Below, in pieces: positions 23,926 through 35,504 of a stretch of 64,000 nt of DNA (positions within the stretch are counted from its first letter, which is position 1; each line of letters starts with the position of its first letter). Below the pieces are notes generated by a model. It was not told the DNA's origin, ran no database searches, and saw nothing but the letters and a program-made list of their open reading frames with translations. The position numbers were made by a program, and so were the translations under genes. This stretch comes from Halichondria panicea (taxonomy: Eukaryota; Porifera; Demospongiae; Suberitida; Halichondriidae): NCBI RefSeq assembly GCF_963675165.1, contig NC_087389.1, positions 5,006,620 to 5,070,619 on the forward strand. The letters run 5' to 3'.

Positions 23926-24571
23926 AGGCAAGACCAAGGTCCTAGAGGTACATGTACTAGCTGACACACTCACACTACTCAATGAGAGGGGACAGATGGA
24001 AGAGAACAAGACAGGCTATAGAGTCATCAACCCCAAGGCTGTCACTAAGGGTCAACTGTTTGGTCAGTTTGACCCTGTGTCACACGAGTGGACTGATGGT
24101 GTGGTAGCCAACACATTCAGGTGAGCCTAAGCGTGTGCATATATAGTTGCGCTCTATTGTAACAAAAGCACAAGGCTATAGCTTTTCAACAATTCAGCTG
24201 TTTTTGGTAGCCTGTAATTTTTGTTGAAATTCTCTAATTTCAAATCTAATTGCTAGCTCTGAGAACAACCTTTCCAATGGTGTGCTTACATGTAGATGTA
24301 AGTTTTGTGATTAGTAGAAATCTGGCAATTTTAGCAAAAGCAAAGTATATAATAGCCTTGCGCTTTTTACAGCCATTTTGATAGCTACGTACGTATCATT
24401 GCGTGGTTGATCAGTGCTTATATCTGTGTGTGTAGGGAGTTTGCACCTGCACAAAATGATGACCGTAAGTGGGTGGTGTTTGATGGTCCTATAGACACTC
24501 TGTGGATGGAGTCCATGAACACTGTATTGGATAACAGCAAGAATACAAAAATTATGAGATTGGACGAAAGT
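23080..24571 (+). pseudogene. Axonemal dynein heavy chain fragment (AAA1-AAA2)
   Basis: Blocks at 23080-23191, 23254-23417, 23470-23584, 23927-24121 and 24436-24571 encode conserved dynein heavy-chain segments: [80 protein letters not shown] and KWVVFDGPIDTLWMESMNTV. These match the AAA1-AAA2 region of inner-arm dyneins of the DNAH3/DNAH7/DNAH12 group, which power cilia. A tandem repeat of 7 bp (ACCATGA twice, about 23131-23145) shifts frame, and the exons between DVNLPK and the AAA2 P-loop are missing. It is a truncated relic, not a full motor. Confidence 0.8.
23850..23926. repeat. (CA)n tract before dynein exon
   Basis: A CA microsatellite runs to CACACCAG, the acceptor of the exon beginning GCAAGACCAAG (the AAA2 P-loop). 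It is a further case of CA repeats abutting a 3' splice site in this window. Confidence 0.8.
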
Positions 24572-24701
24572 CTGGAGGAGGTGGAGGGGAAGATCAAGAA
24601 GTGTGCCTCAGATATACAAGTGTATGAGGGGTGGATACATGATAATGAGAATGTGATTGCTAAGACGCGAAGAGAAGGAGAGGAGATACTGAGAAAGGAA
24701 G
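24436..24701 (+). CDS. Chimeric exon: dynein AAA2 piece fused in frame to coiled coil
   Basis: The first half is dynein heavy chain (FAPAQNDDRKWVVFDGP, then ESMNTVLDNSKN). From 24572 the sequence is that of the coiled-coil exon of gene A (LEEVEGKIKKCASDIQVYEG). One open frame runs through both parts and ends at the donor AAGGAAG/gtgagg in phase 1. The acceptor (tgtag) fits the phase of the preceding dynein exon (NTFR/E). The junction therefore marks the 5' breakpoint of the A/B segmental duplication. Confidence 0.7.
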
Positions 24702-27700
24702 GTGAGGGGAGCAAGGAACTTTATAGTACAGTGAGTGTTGATGCTCATAGTTGCAATCACTCGTACCTGTAGCAACTTGCCAAATTAAAGTTTCTGTTTC
24801 GTTCGCATAGTACCATATAACTGGAATATTCGGTGACTGAAGAATTTGAATTGACTTGGCGTTTTTAGTTTCTCTTGCTGATTAGATTGCACACAAGGGC
24901 CAATACATGTACTACCTGTGCATGGTTTAGTGATTACTGTGTTTACATTATCAGCCTTAATTATTATGAATATGATTAGTGGTTTGATATTGCAAGCTTG
25001 ATTGCACATGCACAAAAACAATTGTTTTGCTTATCCAGCTATGAGATCAGCACCCCTCTAGGCCTTATAGTATAAGCTAAAGTGGAGCTATTCATAAGCA
25101 GTGAGCAGCACTAGGTATTCAGATTGAGCTGTTGTACGTTTAGTGACCACACCTGTCATGCGCAGGAAAGTGGGTGTGGCTTCCTGTGCTTGGGCGTTCA
25201 AATGTTTCCGCTCGCTTTCCTACTGCATTTCCCACTGGCTTGTGCAACAGAATCAACGTACACAAACGCAGAGACTATAATTATATGCAAACAGAACAGA
25301 AACGTTAATTTGTCCTCTACCGTGACTATAGTTATTAGTAGACTGTACGTACAAAATCCATTGTACAATGTTTGTAATCCCGCTCTGCATTTTCCAATTA
25401 TTTACGAGGAAAGTTAAAATGTTTTTGCTCTCAGTACCTATATATTGCAAGCTTGAGCGCACATGCACAAAAACAATTATTTTGTTTGTGCAACAGAATC
25501 AAACTGAAGTGCAAACCCTCGGTGTTAGTTTGAGGTCTATACGTTTACAGCCTCGAGTCAAAGTCACGTGTACATCTAGGCCAACTTGCAGTGCAGTTCA
25601 TGCTTTTTAGCTTTTGCTCGACAAAAAAGCTTTAACCTTTAATATTATAAAACCTTGTTGTGTTGAGGCTATCCATGGTACCAATACAGTGCTATCACAT
25701 CCGGGTGAGTATAGACTCATATCCACAGACACACAGATTGACTACTATAGCCTGTGGAGTGCCTCGGGTTAACAAACGCATCATAAACTTTAATTTGTCC
25801 TCTACTGTATACATGTAGTGTGTACGTACAGCTGTTGTGAGCTGTCTTAATGTTTCAATGTTGGTAATCCCGCTCTTATTAAACTGTTGGCTTCACCTCT
25901 TTCATTACCTTAATAAGGCTAGGTTTGTATACAACCACTCAAATCATGGATTATAATTGCACAAGCACATGCTTAGACTTAATCTATGATTAGCCCGCCT
26001 AGCTTTGGTCAGCACACACAAATTACATTACTACAAGTGTGTTTGACATACTGACATGTATTTATATGGTGTGTATTAGTTGCTTACTCCCTTCCATGTG
26101 GTCCTGGTTTGATCAAGCTAGAGCATTGTTCCTTTGACTATATTCCACACACTGTGGTACATGTGTTATAATTAATTATGGATACTGTTTATCGGACATT
26201 GCATCAATAATTATATGCACACATACATGTACAGTCACTGTGATTGAGTGATTGGGTTGGTAACGTTGTACTGTGTACTTATAGTGACATCATCATGTTA
26301 ATTCATTCATAGCACATTCCTGTAATGATCAGCCACATTCCCTGTCATTGGTGGGTCACTCACTTAGCAAGCTTTAAAGGTTTATGTACGTACAGCTGCT
26401 GTATCCATTGTTTGTAGCAGATCGATGCCGGTCCTTCCATTAAATGCTTTTCTATTGTGTTACACTACCTAGTTGCCTTCCACACTCAATGTACTCTATT
26501 GTACATGCACCAAGTTACGTATGATTTGATGTAATTTTGTTTACAATACAACATGTATGTGTGATCACAAGTACTGTTATTGTATTGTGTTTTCACACTG
26601 TCTTGGTTGCGCAGAATGTCAATACAATTAACCCTGAGGCGTGTGAGAGAGGATATAATCATAGCGGATAATTTTTGTGGGTAATTAATTATTTTTGTGG
26701 GCAAGCTGACCTAGGCGTGGTTTACTGGAACGCATGCAATGCAGTGCAGGCAATGAACATTTTGACTCACGAACATCACCGTGTTCGAGTTGAACTAATT
26801 TTTACCCCACGAAAATGACCCGCTATGATTATATTTGATGCTGTTATCTTGTCTGATCATGCTGAGAGAATATGAGACGTCCTTTTGTTCCAAGTTCTTG
26901 GTCAATATGAATATTTTTATAATAAAATTATGATATGAATTTAAAATGAAGTGTAAAACATAATGATATAGATCGAGTTAGCTTGCCACGAAACATCGCT
27001 CGTCACAGAGACATCTGGTTACTGCATGGGTGGGGCTAGAATATGACTGCATTATAGGCGCATTCTCGAATATAAGAATATAGAGCTCTACTATTGACCC
27101 CATGCATGAGCGCATGCGCTAATAATCCAGTTTCTACGGTAGTCCATCTTGTCACCTTGCTCTGAAGTATTGCATATAGTTAGTTACATTCACACATCCT
27201 GTTTAGAATCGAAGCGGTTGTTTGATGAGGGGATGAAGCACGGACACGTCTTGGTCAACATTGTCAACATGCTCGTGTTTGGACCGGCGGGAACAGGGAA
27301 GACCAACCTCAAGCACCTACTAACTGACAAGCCCCCTCCACTACAGCGTGACAGCACTCCTTGTATGGAAAAGCCAGTACGCATTCGACCTGTGTCCAAC
27401 ACAAAATTCAGGTCAACTGGAAGAGGCTGGGAAGAGATGTCTCAGCCAAAGCTGCGCAAGCTACTAGCTCAAATCATCGCCAAGCTACCAAAAGAAAGCA
27501 CTGATTCATCCTCGGCATTAAGGGTTGCCGAGAGCTTGAAGAAGATGACCACAACCGAGCTAATTTCTGTTTCTGATGAGTCAATTTCTGGTTTCAAACC
27601 GACTTCATTGAGCAATGATTCCGTCGCACTTTCTGGCTCTGCAAGAAAGTTGGACAGAGCTATCAATGAAGTGATAGCGAGTGTAGTGAGTGGTGTGGCA

Positions 27701-30700
27701 GAAGAGCTGAAGCCAGCCACACAGGGAACTGACCAACTGTCGAGCAGTGACCAGCAAGGAGAACTGTTTGATTCCAACTGGGTGTACGTTACCGACTGCG
27801 GCGGCCAGCCGCAATTCCACGACATCAGCCCTCTCTTCATCAAGCACATTTCTGTGGCGTTGATAGTCCTGCGTTTGATTGACGAACTCTCCAGTTTCCC
27901 TTCTGACGAGTACTACAAGGATGGGCAGCTTGTTGGTAGTCCTCATGCATCTCACATGACCCTCGGGGAGACACTTCAGAGTCTCATTCGATCCATTGAG
28001 TCCCATACCTCACAAGACAAGAAGCCGAAAATGATATTTGTGGGCACATTCTTGGATCAGCTCAAGAGTTTGGATACTCTTATCAAGAGGAATCAAGAGA
28101 TTCTCGACATGCTGCCACCCGATATCAAGAAGCTATTGTTGTACAACGATCTTGCGTTGAACAATCTGATTTTTGGTCTCAACACGATCAGCCGAGATGA
28201 TGATTCACTGGCCACTGCCAATAGCATTAGAATAGCTGTTGAGCGTTCTATTCCGCTACAAGTCAAAATGCCCATCTGGTGGTCCTTCTTGGATTCACTT
28301 CTCCAGAGTTTATCTGCCACTCTTGAGCGAGGTGTACTGAGCAAGCAAGAATGTCTCCGATTAGCCACTCGATTTCGTTATGTGCTCCAAGATCTTGAAG
28401 CTGCTCTGGTCTTCTTTGACAACGTGTGTATAGCGCACTACTATCCCTCCATTCTCCCCAACACAGTGTTTGTGGATGCCCAGATTCCACTAGACAAGAT
28501 CACCGAGCTCTCACAGCACGCCATCTCCCTGAGGAATGCTGAAGTCAAATCACGCTCTACTCTAAGTACAAGAGGGATCGAGGCTGAATGGAAGAGATTT
28601 CGAGACGAAGGCATAATCAATTTAAAGTTCCTACAATTCTTTGAGAAGCATTACGTTAAAGGCATCTTTTCTCCAGAAGATATGCTGTTGATCATGAAAG
28701 AGCTTCTCGTGATTGCTCCCATTCCACTAGTGGAGGCCACTACCCACCAAGCCGAGTTCTTTATGCCATCTCTACTCAAATCCATCCCACCTGCTGAGCT
28801 AGATAAAATCCGTTCCTCCTTCACAATAGCGCCCCTCGCTATCTACTTTCGTAGTGGGTGTATTCGCTCTGGAGTCTTTTGCTGTCTAGTTGTGGACGTG
28901 ATTAAGAGGGTGGGCTGGAAAGTTTTGCTCCCTTCAGGCGAAACAAGCATTTTTGCTAAAAATTGTATCCAGTACGAAATCTCCGATCTCCCGTGTACTG
29001 TGACTCTGATCGACTCCTTCTCATATATGGAAGTGTATATCGACATCCCTGTTTCTCTTCGCAATGAAGTATGCCCTATGATTCGAAACGAAATTTTGCA
29101 CAGCATTAAATTGTCCTGTGCAGTATTGCATTACAACAACGACACACCCAAGACAGCCATCTTTTGCCCATGCAAGAAGAGCACTGGCAAATTGCATCTT
29201 GCTGATGTGATCGAACGGAGTGGCTGTAAGTTTTGGAAGTGCTCCCTTCAGACACGTGTGTGGGGAGATCTCAGTGATGAACATAGAATCTGGCTGGACA
29301 ATAGCGAAGGTTCTGGTGAGTACAGTCGTTTTTTGTATAATTAAAAGTTAATTTATTTACTCATAATTAGGAAAACCATTGTCTGCTACGTACGCGGGAG
29401 GTACTTGTACTGAGAGAAAGAGTGATCAGCAGCCACAATCTGGTAAGTACATGGCATATACATCACTTTAGGACTTACTAAATTACTGATACTGAAAATC
29501 TGTTACCTTCTGGTAAATTACTATTTAGGAGTTTATCTTTGTTTTCCTTTGTTACATGTGAAGCCTCCTCAGATGTGAACACTGAAGGAAAGAGACATCA
29601 GCTGCAATACTCCGGTAGTTATGTAGCACTATACGTAAATATTTGCAGTTTTTATATTTGTGTACTATAATATAGTATAACAAAGTATTTTCGTATCATT
29701 GTATTATCCCCCTCAGGTATAATATACCTGTATATGTATGAGGGTTCAGGGTTCAATGCGCATGATGTCAATTTATAGTAATTCTTGTTGTTTTCAGTCC
29801 ATCAATGTGGGACTCTGGCCAATGTTGTTAGTAGCACTGGATCTGGAATGAGTGATCAACAGCCTTGTTTGAGTGAGCATGTTAATTGACAGACGTACTA
29901 CATGAGCTGTGTCTGCTTTTCCTCAGGTAATTCTGTAATGGAAGATGTGTGCTTGAAGACGGAAGTACATGATCATGATCAGCACAATACTTCTGGTAAG
30001 CTTTGTTTTGTAATCACTTTTGTATTATAAATATTCCCTCCTCAGACAAATTGTCTCCTGCAATGGAACATGTGGTCAATACAACGAGTGATCAACATAC
30101 CAGTAAGAAAGTGCCGTTTGGTCGACAGGTTATGATCATTAATTTGTCCTGTGCCTGATCCTGTTAATCCTAGTGTATAATTCAGTGCCTGTGTATAGTT
30201 GATACTGTGTGGTTGATGTAACTCTAGCACCAACTCAGACTTAACAGTTTATTGTGTCCTAAAATATCTCCAATGGTTGCTGTAATTAAGTTTTTTATGT
30301 CGTTTATAAAGAATACTTTACTTTTGGCCCAATAATTATTTTTACTTGTTTCTTTGTTATATTTTTCTTTCTTCACTTCCGGTAAATTATCCTCTGTTAC
30401 AGTAATGGAAGATGTGTGTAAGAAGACTGGAGTGAGGGACCAACAACTAGATCAAGAAATCCCTGAGAGTGACATCATTCTAATCGCAGAGAAATTTCCT
30501 CACCTGCTGAACGTGCACAAGGTAGGCAGTACTCTAAATCTTGTATCTACTTATCCTCCTGACATTTTGGCAAGGGGAGCAAATGGTGCACGTGCATGAT
30601 ATTAGGGTGTTGATGACATGTATATATCTAGAGGGTTCGTGACCCCAGGAATTCATTACTATATCTGCCCTGTTAAGTATATTGTTCACCAGAACCCCTC

Positions 30701-33148
30701 AATTGTATTCCCATTGAGTTTCCTCTAGAAGGTATTTCTGAGGGGGCAATCCCCACCAAATGAAACCTTGTTGATTGTTGTTTTTGTACAGGCTTTGACA
30801 ATCAACGATCTACAACATGTTTACGAGAAACTACATGAAAGTGCCAGCCCTCACTGGTTCAATCTGGGATTGGCTTTAGGTCTAACTCATCCTGATCTCA
30901 CCAACATCAATATCAAGTGTCGTGAAGATAATGTGTTGTGCTTGCGTGAAATGTTGGCCAAACTCCTGAGTACACAACATGTAACATGGAGTCTCCTGTC
31001 AGACGCTCTCAGAAGGCCCACTGTGGATCTCATCAATTTGGCTGATAGCATCACAGGTAACTATATATTTTCAGTGTTTGTGCATTTTTTTAACTTCACC
31101 ACGTATCAGTATGTGCTTGACAGTGAGACACATGCATTGGGCTTTTCTTCTATCAATTAACACTTCAAAATTCAGTATACTTATACTTATTGATATTTTT
31201 ACTCATAATTAGGAAAACCATCGTCTGCTACGGGAGGTACTTGTACTGAGAGAAAGAGTGATCAGCAGCAATACTCTAGTAAGTACATACAGCGTACGTA
31301 CAATCATTATAATGTAAGCTCTAATATTATGTGGAACATTATTGACTACAACGTGATGGTTTTACGCTGTTATGCATGTAGTCATTAATATATACGTAGT
31401 TGTAGTGTATATAGATACAGCTGAATACTGTATCTCAATATTAGACACAGCTGCTGATGTCACTGAAGGAGATACCTCACAAGATGTCCTCACTTCATAT
31501 CCATACACCATTCCCTCAGGTATGTGTGAATTACGTACCGTATATATAGTGTGAAATTTTTATATATCGTGGAATAGCCTATATAGATCTTAAAGCATTT
31601 CGTTGCACAATGTTCGTGGAAAAAACTGCTTACCGAAACCCACGCCTTTAATCTTTGCACGTTATAGCAGATAATTCTAATTAAAAAACAATTTTTGTGG
31701 AGTTCATTTTCGTGTAGGATTGCTAACCCACGAAATCAGCGAAAATTAAGCCCCTTGAAAATTTCTCGCTATACAGTATAATGATGTAAAGTATGTTTCT
31801 GTTAATTCAAATTGAATTTGTATATCTGGGTGTACTTTTAGAGAGTTAGGATATTAAATGTCTGTTCACTGTCGGAGATTCCGCCCCATTAACCACACCC
31901 CTTTCCTTCTCCCAGGAGCTGGTGGACCGAGGACTGTGACCATTGAGGAATTGAAGGAGCGTACTCAAGTGAGTGTTGTGTCATATCATTCTTTAACACT
32001 TATCGTGATCTTATTGTAGATCTCTTCCGATGATGATGATGATGATGACAGCATTGATTCATGGTATTCCACTAACGAACCAGTAGAGCACCACCCAATA
32101 GATGAGGTTGTGGATACAGTGGACACTCCTAGTGATGTCACTGATCCAGACATTCTCATCAATGAACAGAGCTTCTCTCAAGCATCACCAGTAGAGCACC
32201 ACCCCACAGCTAGTGACGAGGCTACTTGTACTACAGCCCTGCAGTCTACCCACAGAACAGAGCAACATACAACAGGTGAGTGTTGCCATCTTTGTCGGCA
32301 ATCTATATACTTGCACGTAGATGTATAGTGTATTTTCACAATGACAGTTATATTATTAATAAATACACACAGCCTCTACTGTACTGACTGATGCTGTACC
32401 ATCTGATGTCACTGAAGGAGATACCTCACAAGATGTCCTCACTTCATATCCACACACCATTCCCTCAGGTATGTGCATACATTGTATATATATCTTATTT
32501 ATAGACAGTAGTAATTTAAACGTTTTCAGTTTTTAGGGTACTCATTTTGGCAGATTTATAGCAAATTCATTAGCACAATATTTGTCAAAAGATGTACAAA
32601 CAAGAGTTTGAAAAAAAAGAACTAAATGCGTTTATTATTAGTGGGGACTTAATTTAGCGTTAATTACAAATTCGCTAAAATTAGTACCCGATACAAGGTA
32701 GTGTTCTGTACAGCTATAGGAATTTCATGTCTATATGTAAAACATAATAAATATTGTATCAGAGACTCCACCCATTAACCACACCCCTTTCCTTCTCCCA
32801 GGAGCTGGTGGACCGAGGACTGTGACCATTGAGGAATTGAAGGAGCGTACAAAAGTGACCGACTCTCAACTTGATACTGAAATTGAAGAGACAGACATGA
32901 TCGTTCTGGCAGATCACTTTGACAATGTGGAGACCTACCCTGCTATGCTGGGACTGAGCCCTGCTGAACAGAAAGATGTTAAACTTGATTGGTATCTCAA
33001 TGACATGCAAACAGCAATGTTTCATACTCTAAAGGTGTGGAGACAGCATAATCCAGGTGCAGCCACGTACCGAGCACTAGTGGACATCGTACTGGATATG
33101 AGAATGGAAGAATTGGCCACTTACATTTGTCAGTCAGCAGCTAGGTAA
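24436..33148 (+). CDS. ROCO-like GTPase/Death-domain gene, copy B (whole gene model)
   Basis: Exons: 24436-24701 (dynein/coiled-coil chimera), 27207-29315, 29371-29442, 29798-29872, 29927-29995, 30046-30102, 30403-30521, 30792-31056, 31213-31278, 31445-31519, 31916-31968, 32020-32275, 32373-32468 and 32802-33148. From 27207 the chain is 3,659 nt and stays open in phase to a TAA stop, about 1,218 residues. The layout matches copy A, but the linker exons differ and a Glu/Asp/Ser-rich region (ISSDDDDDDD at 32020) is added before the terminal Death domain. Whether the dynein-derived exon is really transcribed with it is unknown. Its function is inferred as for copy A. Confidence 0.6.
24702..27206. 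other. Long intron of gene B, paralogous to 1822-4433
   Basis: The stretch is collinear with copy A with small indels and no supported exon. It holds a diverged MITE remnant at about 26660-26830. Nothing else is recognisable. Confidence 0.5.
27207..29315 (+). CDS. P-loop GTPase (ROC/COR-like) exon of gene B
   Basis: One exon of 703 codons begins at acceptor tttag (27206) and ends WLDNSEGSG/gtgagt. It has Walker A GPAGTGKTN, the switch-II-like DCGGQPQFHD, and GTFLDQL, all as in copy A. The acidic Ser-rich insert is shorter and different (SVSDESISGFKPTSLSND). The last 150 residues have diverged most from copy A (for example FYSRSGCIRS and IERSGCKFWKC regions), while the core is nearly identical, suggesting gene conversion or selection on the core. 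An unspliced ATG start would lie upstream. Confidence 0.75.
29371..30102 (+). CDS. Micro-exon array 1 of gene B
   Basis: Usable cassettes are 29371-29442 (72 nt), 29798-29872 (75), 29927-29995 (69) and 30046-30102 (57), all phase 1-1. They encode linker peptides such as GGTCTERKSDQQPQS, TGSGMSDQQPCL, VMEDVCLKTEVHDHDQHNTS and EHVVNTTSDQHTS. A fifth cassette at 29558-29614 matches 6602-6658 of gene A, but its acceptor ACAG has become ACAT, so it should be dead. The second cassette uses an acceptor (ttttcag) created by an insertion after the old one. Confidence 0.65.
30403..31056 (+). CDS. First Death-fold domain exons of gene B
   Basis: These are 30403-30521 and 30792-31056, near-identical to 8391-8530 and 8822-9083. 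The original acceptor of the first exon (ttcag in A) is tccg here. A new AG within the old exon (gttacag, 30402) gives the same phase, so the exon is 21 nt shorter but still in frame. The second exon is one codon longer (LHESAS versus LKSAS). Death-fold motif HWFNLGLALGLTHPDLTNI is intact. Confidence 0.65.
31213..31519 (+). CDS. Linker exons between Death-fold domains, gene B
   Basis: 31213-31278 (66 nt) is a cassette of the SDQQQYSS type. 31445-31519 (75 nt) encodes TAADVTEGDTSQDVLTSYPY, an acidic Ser/Thr-rich peptide duplicated at 32373-32468 and in the NLR pseudogene at 62111-62208. Both are phase 1-1. Confidence 0.6.
31535..31782. mobile_element. MITE, TACCGTATA family, copy 5
   Basis: It starts 'taccgtatatatagtgtgaa' and ends 'aaaatttctcgctatacagta'. 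It is in an intron of gene B and lacks coding capacity. Confidence 0.6.
31916..33148 (+). CDS. Acidic region and terminal Death domain of gene B
   Basis: Exon 31916-31968 repeats the first 51 nt of the terminal exon (GAGGPRTVTIEELKERT) and so is a truncated Death-domain start. Exon 32020-32275 is acidic (ISSDDDDDDDSIDSW, then EQSFSQASPVEHHPTASDEA). Exon 32373-32468 is VLTDAVPSDVTEGDTSQDVL. Exon 32802-33148 is a Death domain: TIEELKERTKVTDSQLDTEI, DMIVLADHFDNVETYPAML, WRQHNPGAATYRALVDIVL, ending YICQSAAR and TAA. Phases are consistent throughout. Confidence 0.7.
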
Positions 33149-33459
33149 GTGAATCATGCTGTCATGTGTTTCAGTATAATTATGCAATTATTTCACACAC
33201 AGAAAACCTGAACCTGTGGTGTGCAATAGAACCTAACTCATTATTGTGCATGTCATACTTGTACTGTTTTAGTTAATTCCTTGATCTGTGCTATTTGTGT
33301 GAATTCATTAAAAAAAATTGCCCATTGCTTGGCCCAGTGTGCAAGAATAATGGTAAAGGTCGTCCAAGGAACAAACTGTTTGTTAAGCTAGGAAAAGGTC
33401 GTTAGTCTAATAAACTACATCTGTGTTTTGCTAGTTTCGCCCACTTGTTTCCCTACAAG
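33149..33459. other. Intergenic spacer between gene B and eIF4E3
   Basis: About 310 bp hold the 3' end of gene B and the promoter region of the next gene, which is on the same strand. No distinct motif is seen. Confidence 0.4.
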
Positions 33460-35504
33460 ATGGCTGACAGTACAGTGGCAGAAGACACTCTGAGAACAGG
33501 GCAAGGTGGTGAAGAGATACGGACCAGCTCTCCCAGGCTATCAAGGAAGGCAAGGGAAGATGCCGTGGCTGTGAATGAGCCTAGTGGGGGGGACCCTGAT
33601 AATTATCTCCTTAACTCACCGTGGACGTTTTGGCATGACGCGTGAGTGTGTGTACGTACGTGTGTGTGTGTGTAGAAACTGGATAGTTGAGAGGGGGACA
33701 CAATGGTGTAGTTATATATCTGGTGGTGGCCATTGTGTGTGTGTAGCTAGTTATGCCAGTTCTGTGTTTGTGCTGTCCCCCTCCTTGTAAAGTATCGTTG
33801 TGCTGTGTCCAGGTAACAAGGTGCAGTCAAGTCATACACTCCCTTCCCTGTTATATTACGCATAGCCTCGAGGCATGATTTGGTAAGGGGTCATCGTGAT
33901 ATAAAACAGATATAGCATGAGAATCCTCGTGTTTTATGCAATAGTCGTACAGGCAACTGACCCTCTGTCCCATGCTGTATCTACTACTAGTGTTGTACTC
34001 TATAGTGTATTTTGTGCTGTGCCCCTGTACTATAATATGGTGTGTGCGTGTTATTATAATTATGTTCTTATTATTCATACAGTACACGAAGAGGAGCAAC
34101 TGCCAAAGATTTCTTTGAGAATCTAAAACCTTTGTGTATAGTCAAGACCATCAAGGTGATGTCCATCACGTTCATTTTATAATATCAATACAGTCCCCTA
34201 CCCACCAACAGGCATTTTGGGGTGTGGTCAACAATATTCGTCCCATAGAGCAGTTGGGCGAGAGAGAGAGCTACCATCTTATGAGGAATGAGAATAGGAG
34301 ACCTATTTGGGAGGACTCTGATAATGCTCATGGTGGATTGTGGTCATTCAAAGTCAGAAAGATGCACACAGTGAGGCGCCATGATTATAGTATACAAGTT
34401 CTGTGATAAGCAACGGCTATGTTATGATAGCCTTACACTGTTTTCAATTTCAGTCGTTTTGGTAGCTATCTTTGAGAGCCCGTAATTTGTGTACATATTG
34501 TCCAATTTGATGCATTCAATAGGCCCAGGGTTTCATACAGGATTTTTAGCTGGGAGGGTGAAACGTTTATTTCAGGGAGGCCGTTCCCTGAATCATCTGA
34601 GGTGCAATTTGGGCTTTTATGTGTTTCAAATCATGACATTTTACTAGTACATGTATACTTCTTAGCACATTTTGTTATGACATCATTAATTTTTCAGTAT
34701 TCTAGGGGGGGGGGATCCCTCTGTATGAAACTCTGGTAGTTATGCCTCGGTGCGCATGCGCAAGCGAGGTATACGGTAGTGTGTTTGTGTGTCTGTGTGT
34801 GTAGACCGCTACAGCTGCTCAAGGATGAATCAAATGCAAGTAAGAGTTTCTATAGGCTTCTAGTCATGTTTACTTGGATTTTAATTCGTGGATTTGCAAA
34901 ATAATGCTTTGTTCTCGAGTTATGCCTAGTTTCGCTTACTTGGAATGCTATTGCAGCCTTTTCAGAAGAGTCCGTAGCAAAATTTGTTCACCGAGTGTTA
35001 CTACTCTACTTAGTAGTTAGCTCTGCATTAGAACGCTAGCTATTGGTAGCTGCAAGAGTGAGCAGAGAGCTGCAAGGCTCTGCTGACTTGCAGCCATAAT
35101 TTTAGACTTGAACTTTTGGCATCGATCGTTTTTAACAACAATCATGGTTGATCATTACCCACTATTCGAGGCATCAGCACCTGCGGTGCTTTCATTCAGA
35201 ATTACCTTTCCAATGGTGTGCTTAGATACAAGCACTGAAGAATGTTTTACATTTGAAATCACAATCATGATCATGTCATAATCCCCCGCCCCCTCAGACC
35301 AAGGTATGGCAGGAGCTGTTGTTGGCTGCTGTGGGTGAGCAGTTCTCAGAGTGTGTGGGCGGTGGTAACTGTGTGTGTGGTGTGAGTGTGAGGATAAGAG
35401 GGTTCGATCAAGACATCGTACAGATCTGGAATGAAGACATGCCTGTCCTCTCAAAGAGCTCGAGGATTTCACTATTCTCTCGACTTTTGTTGGGCTGGAA
35501 ATGA
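33460..35504 (+). CDS. EIF4E3: eIF4E family cap-binding protein (eIF4E3-like)
   Basis: Four exons: 33460-33641 (ATG start; ends SPWTFWHDA), 34083-34155 (TRRGATAKDFFENLKPLCIV), 34212-34370 (AFWGVVNNIRPIEQL, YHLMRNENRRPIWEDSDN, GGLWSFKV) and 35298-35504 (VWQELLLAAVGEQFSE, CGVSVRIRGFDQDIVQIWN). All phases agree. The family binds the mRNA cap and controls translation; eIF4E3 is the class without the first conserved Trp and has the spacing seen here. The usual C-terminal strand (FKVVFYKPH-like) is absent: after IWNEDMP the sequence is shared with the ankyrin gene and stops, so the gene may be truncated or another 3' exon was missed. Confidence 0.75.
34741..35200. repeat. Dispersed repeat in eIF4E3 intron
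   Basis: It opens with a hairpin-like 'cggtgcgcatgcgcaagcg' and ends near 'cagcacctgcggtgctttca'. Pieces recur at 7215-7450, 22050-22180, 40440-40590 and 44940-45180. A SINE or MITE origin is possible; I cannot assign the class. Confidence 0.5.
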
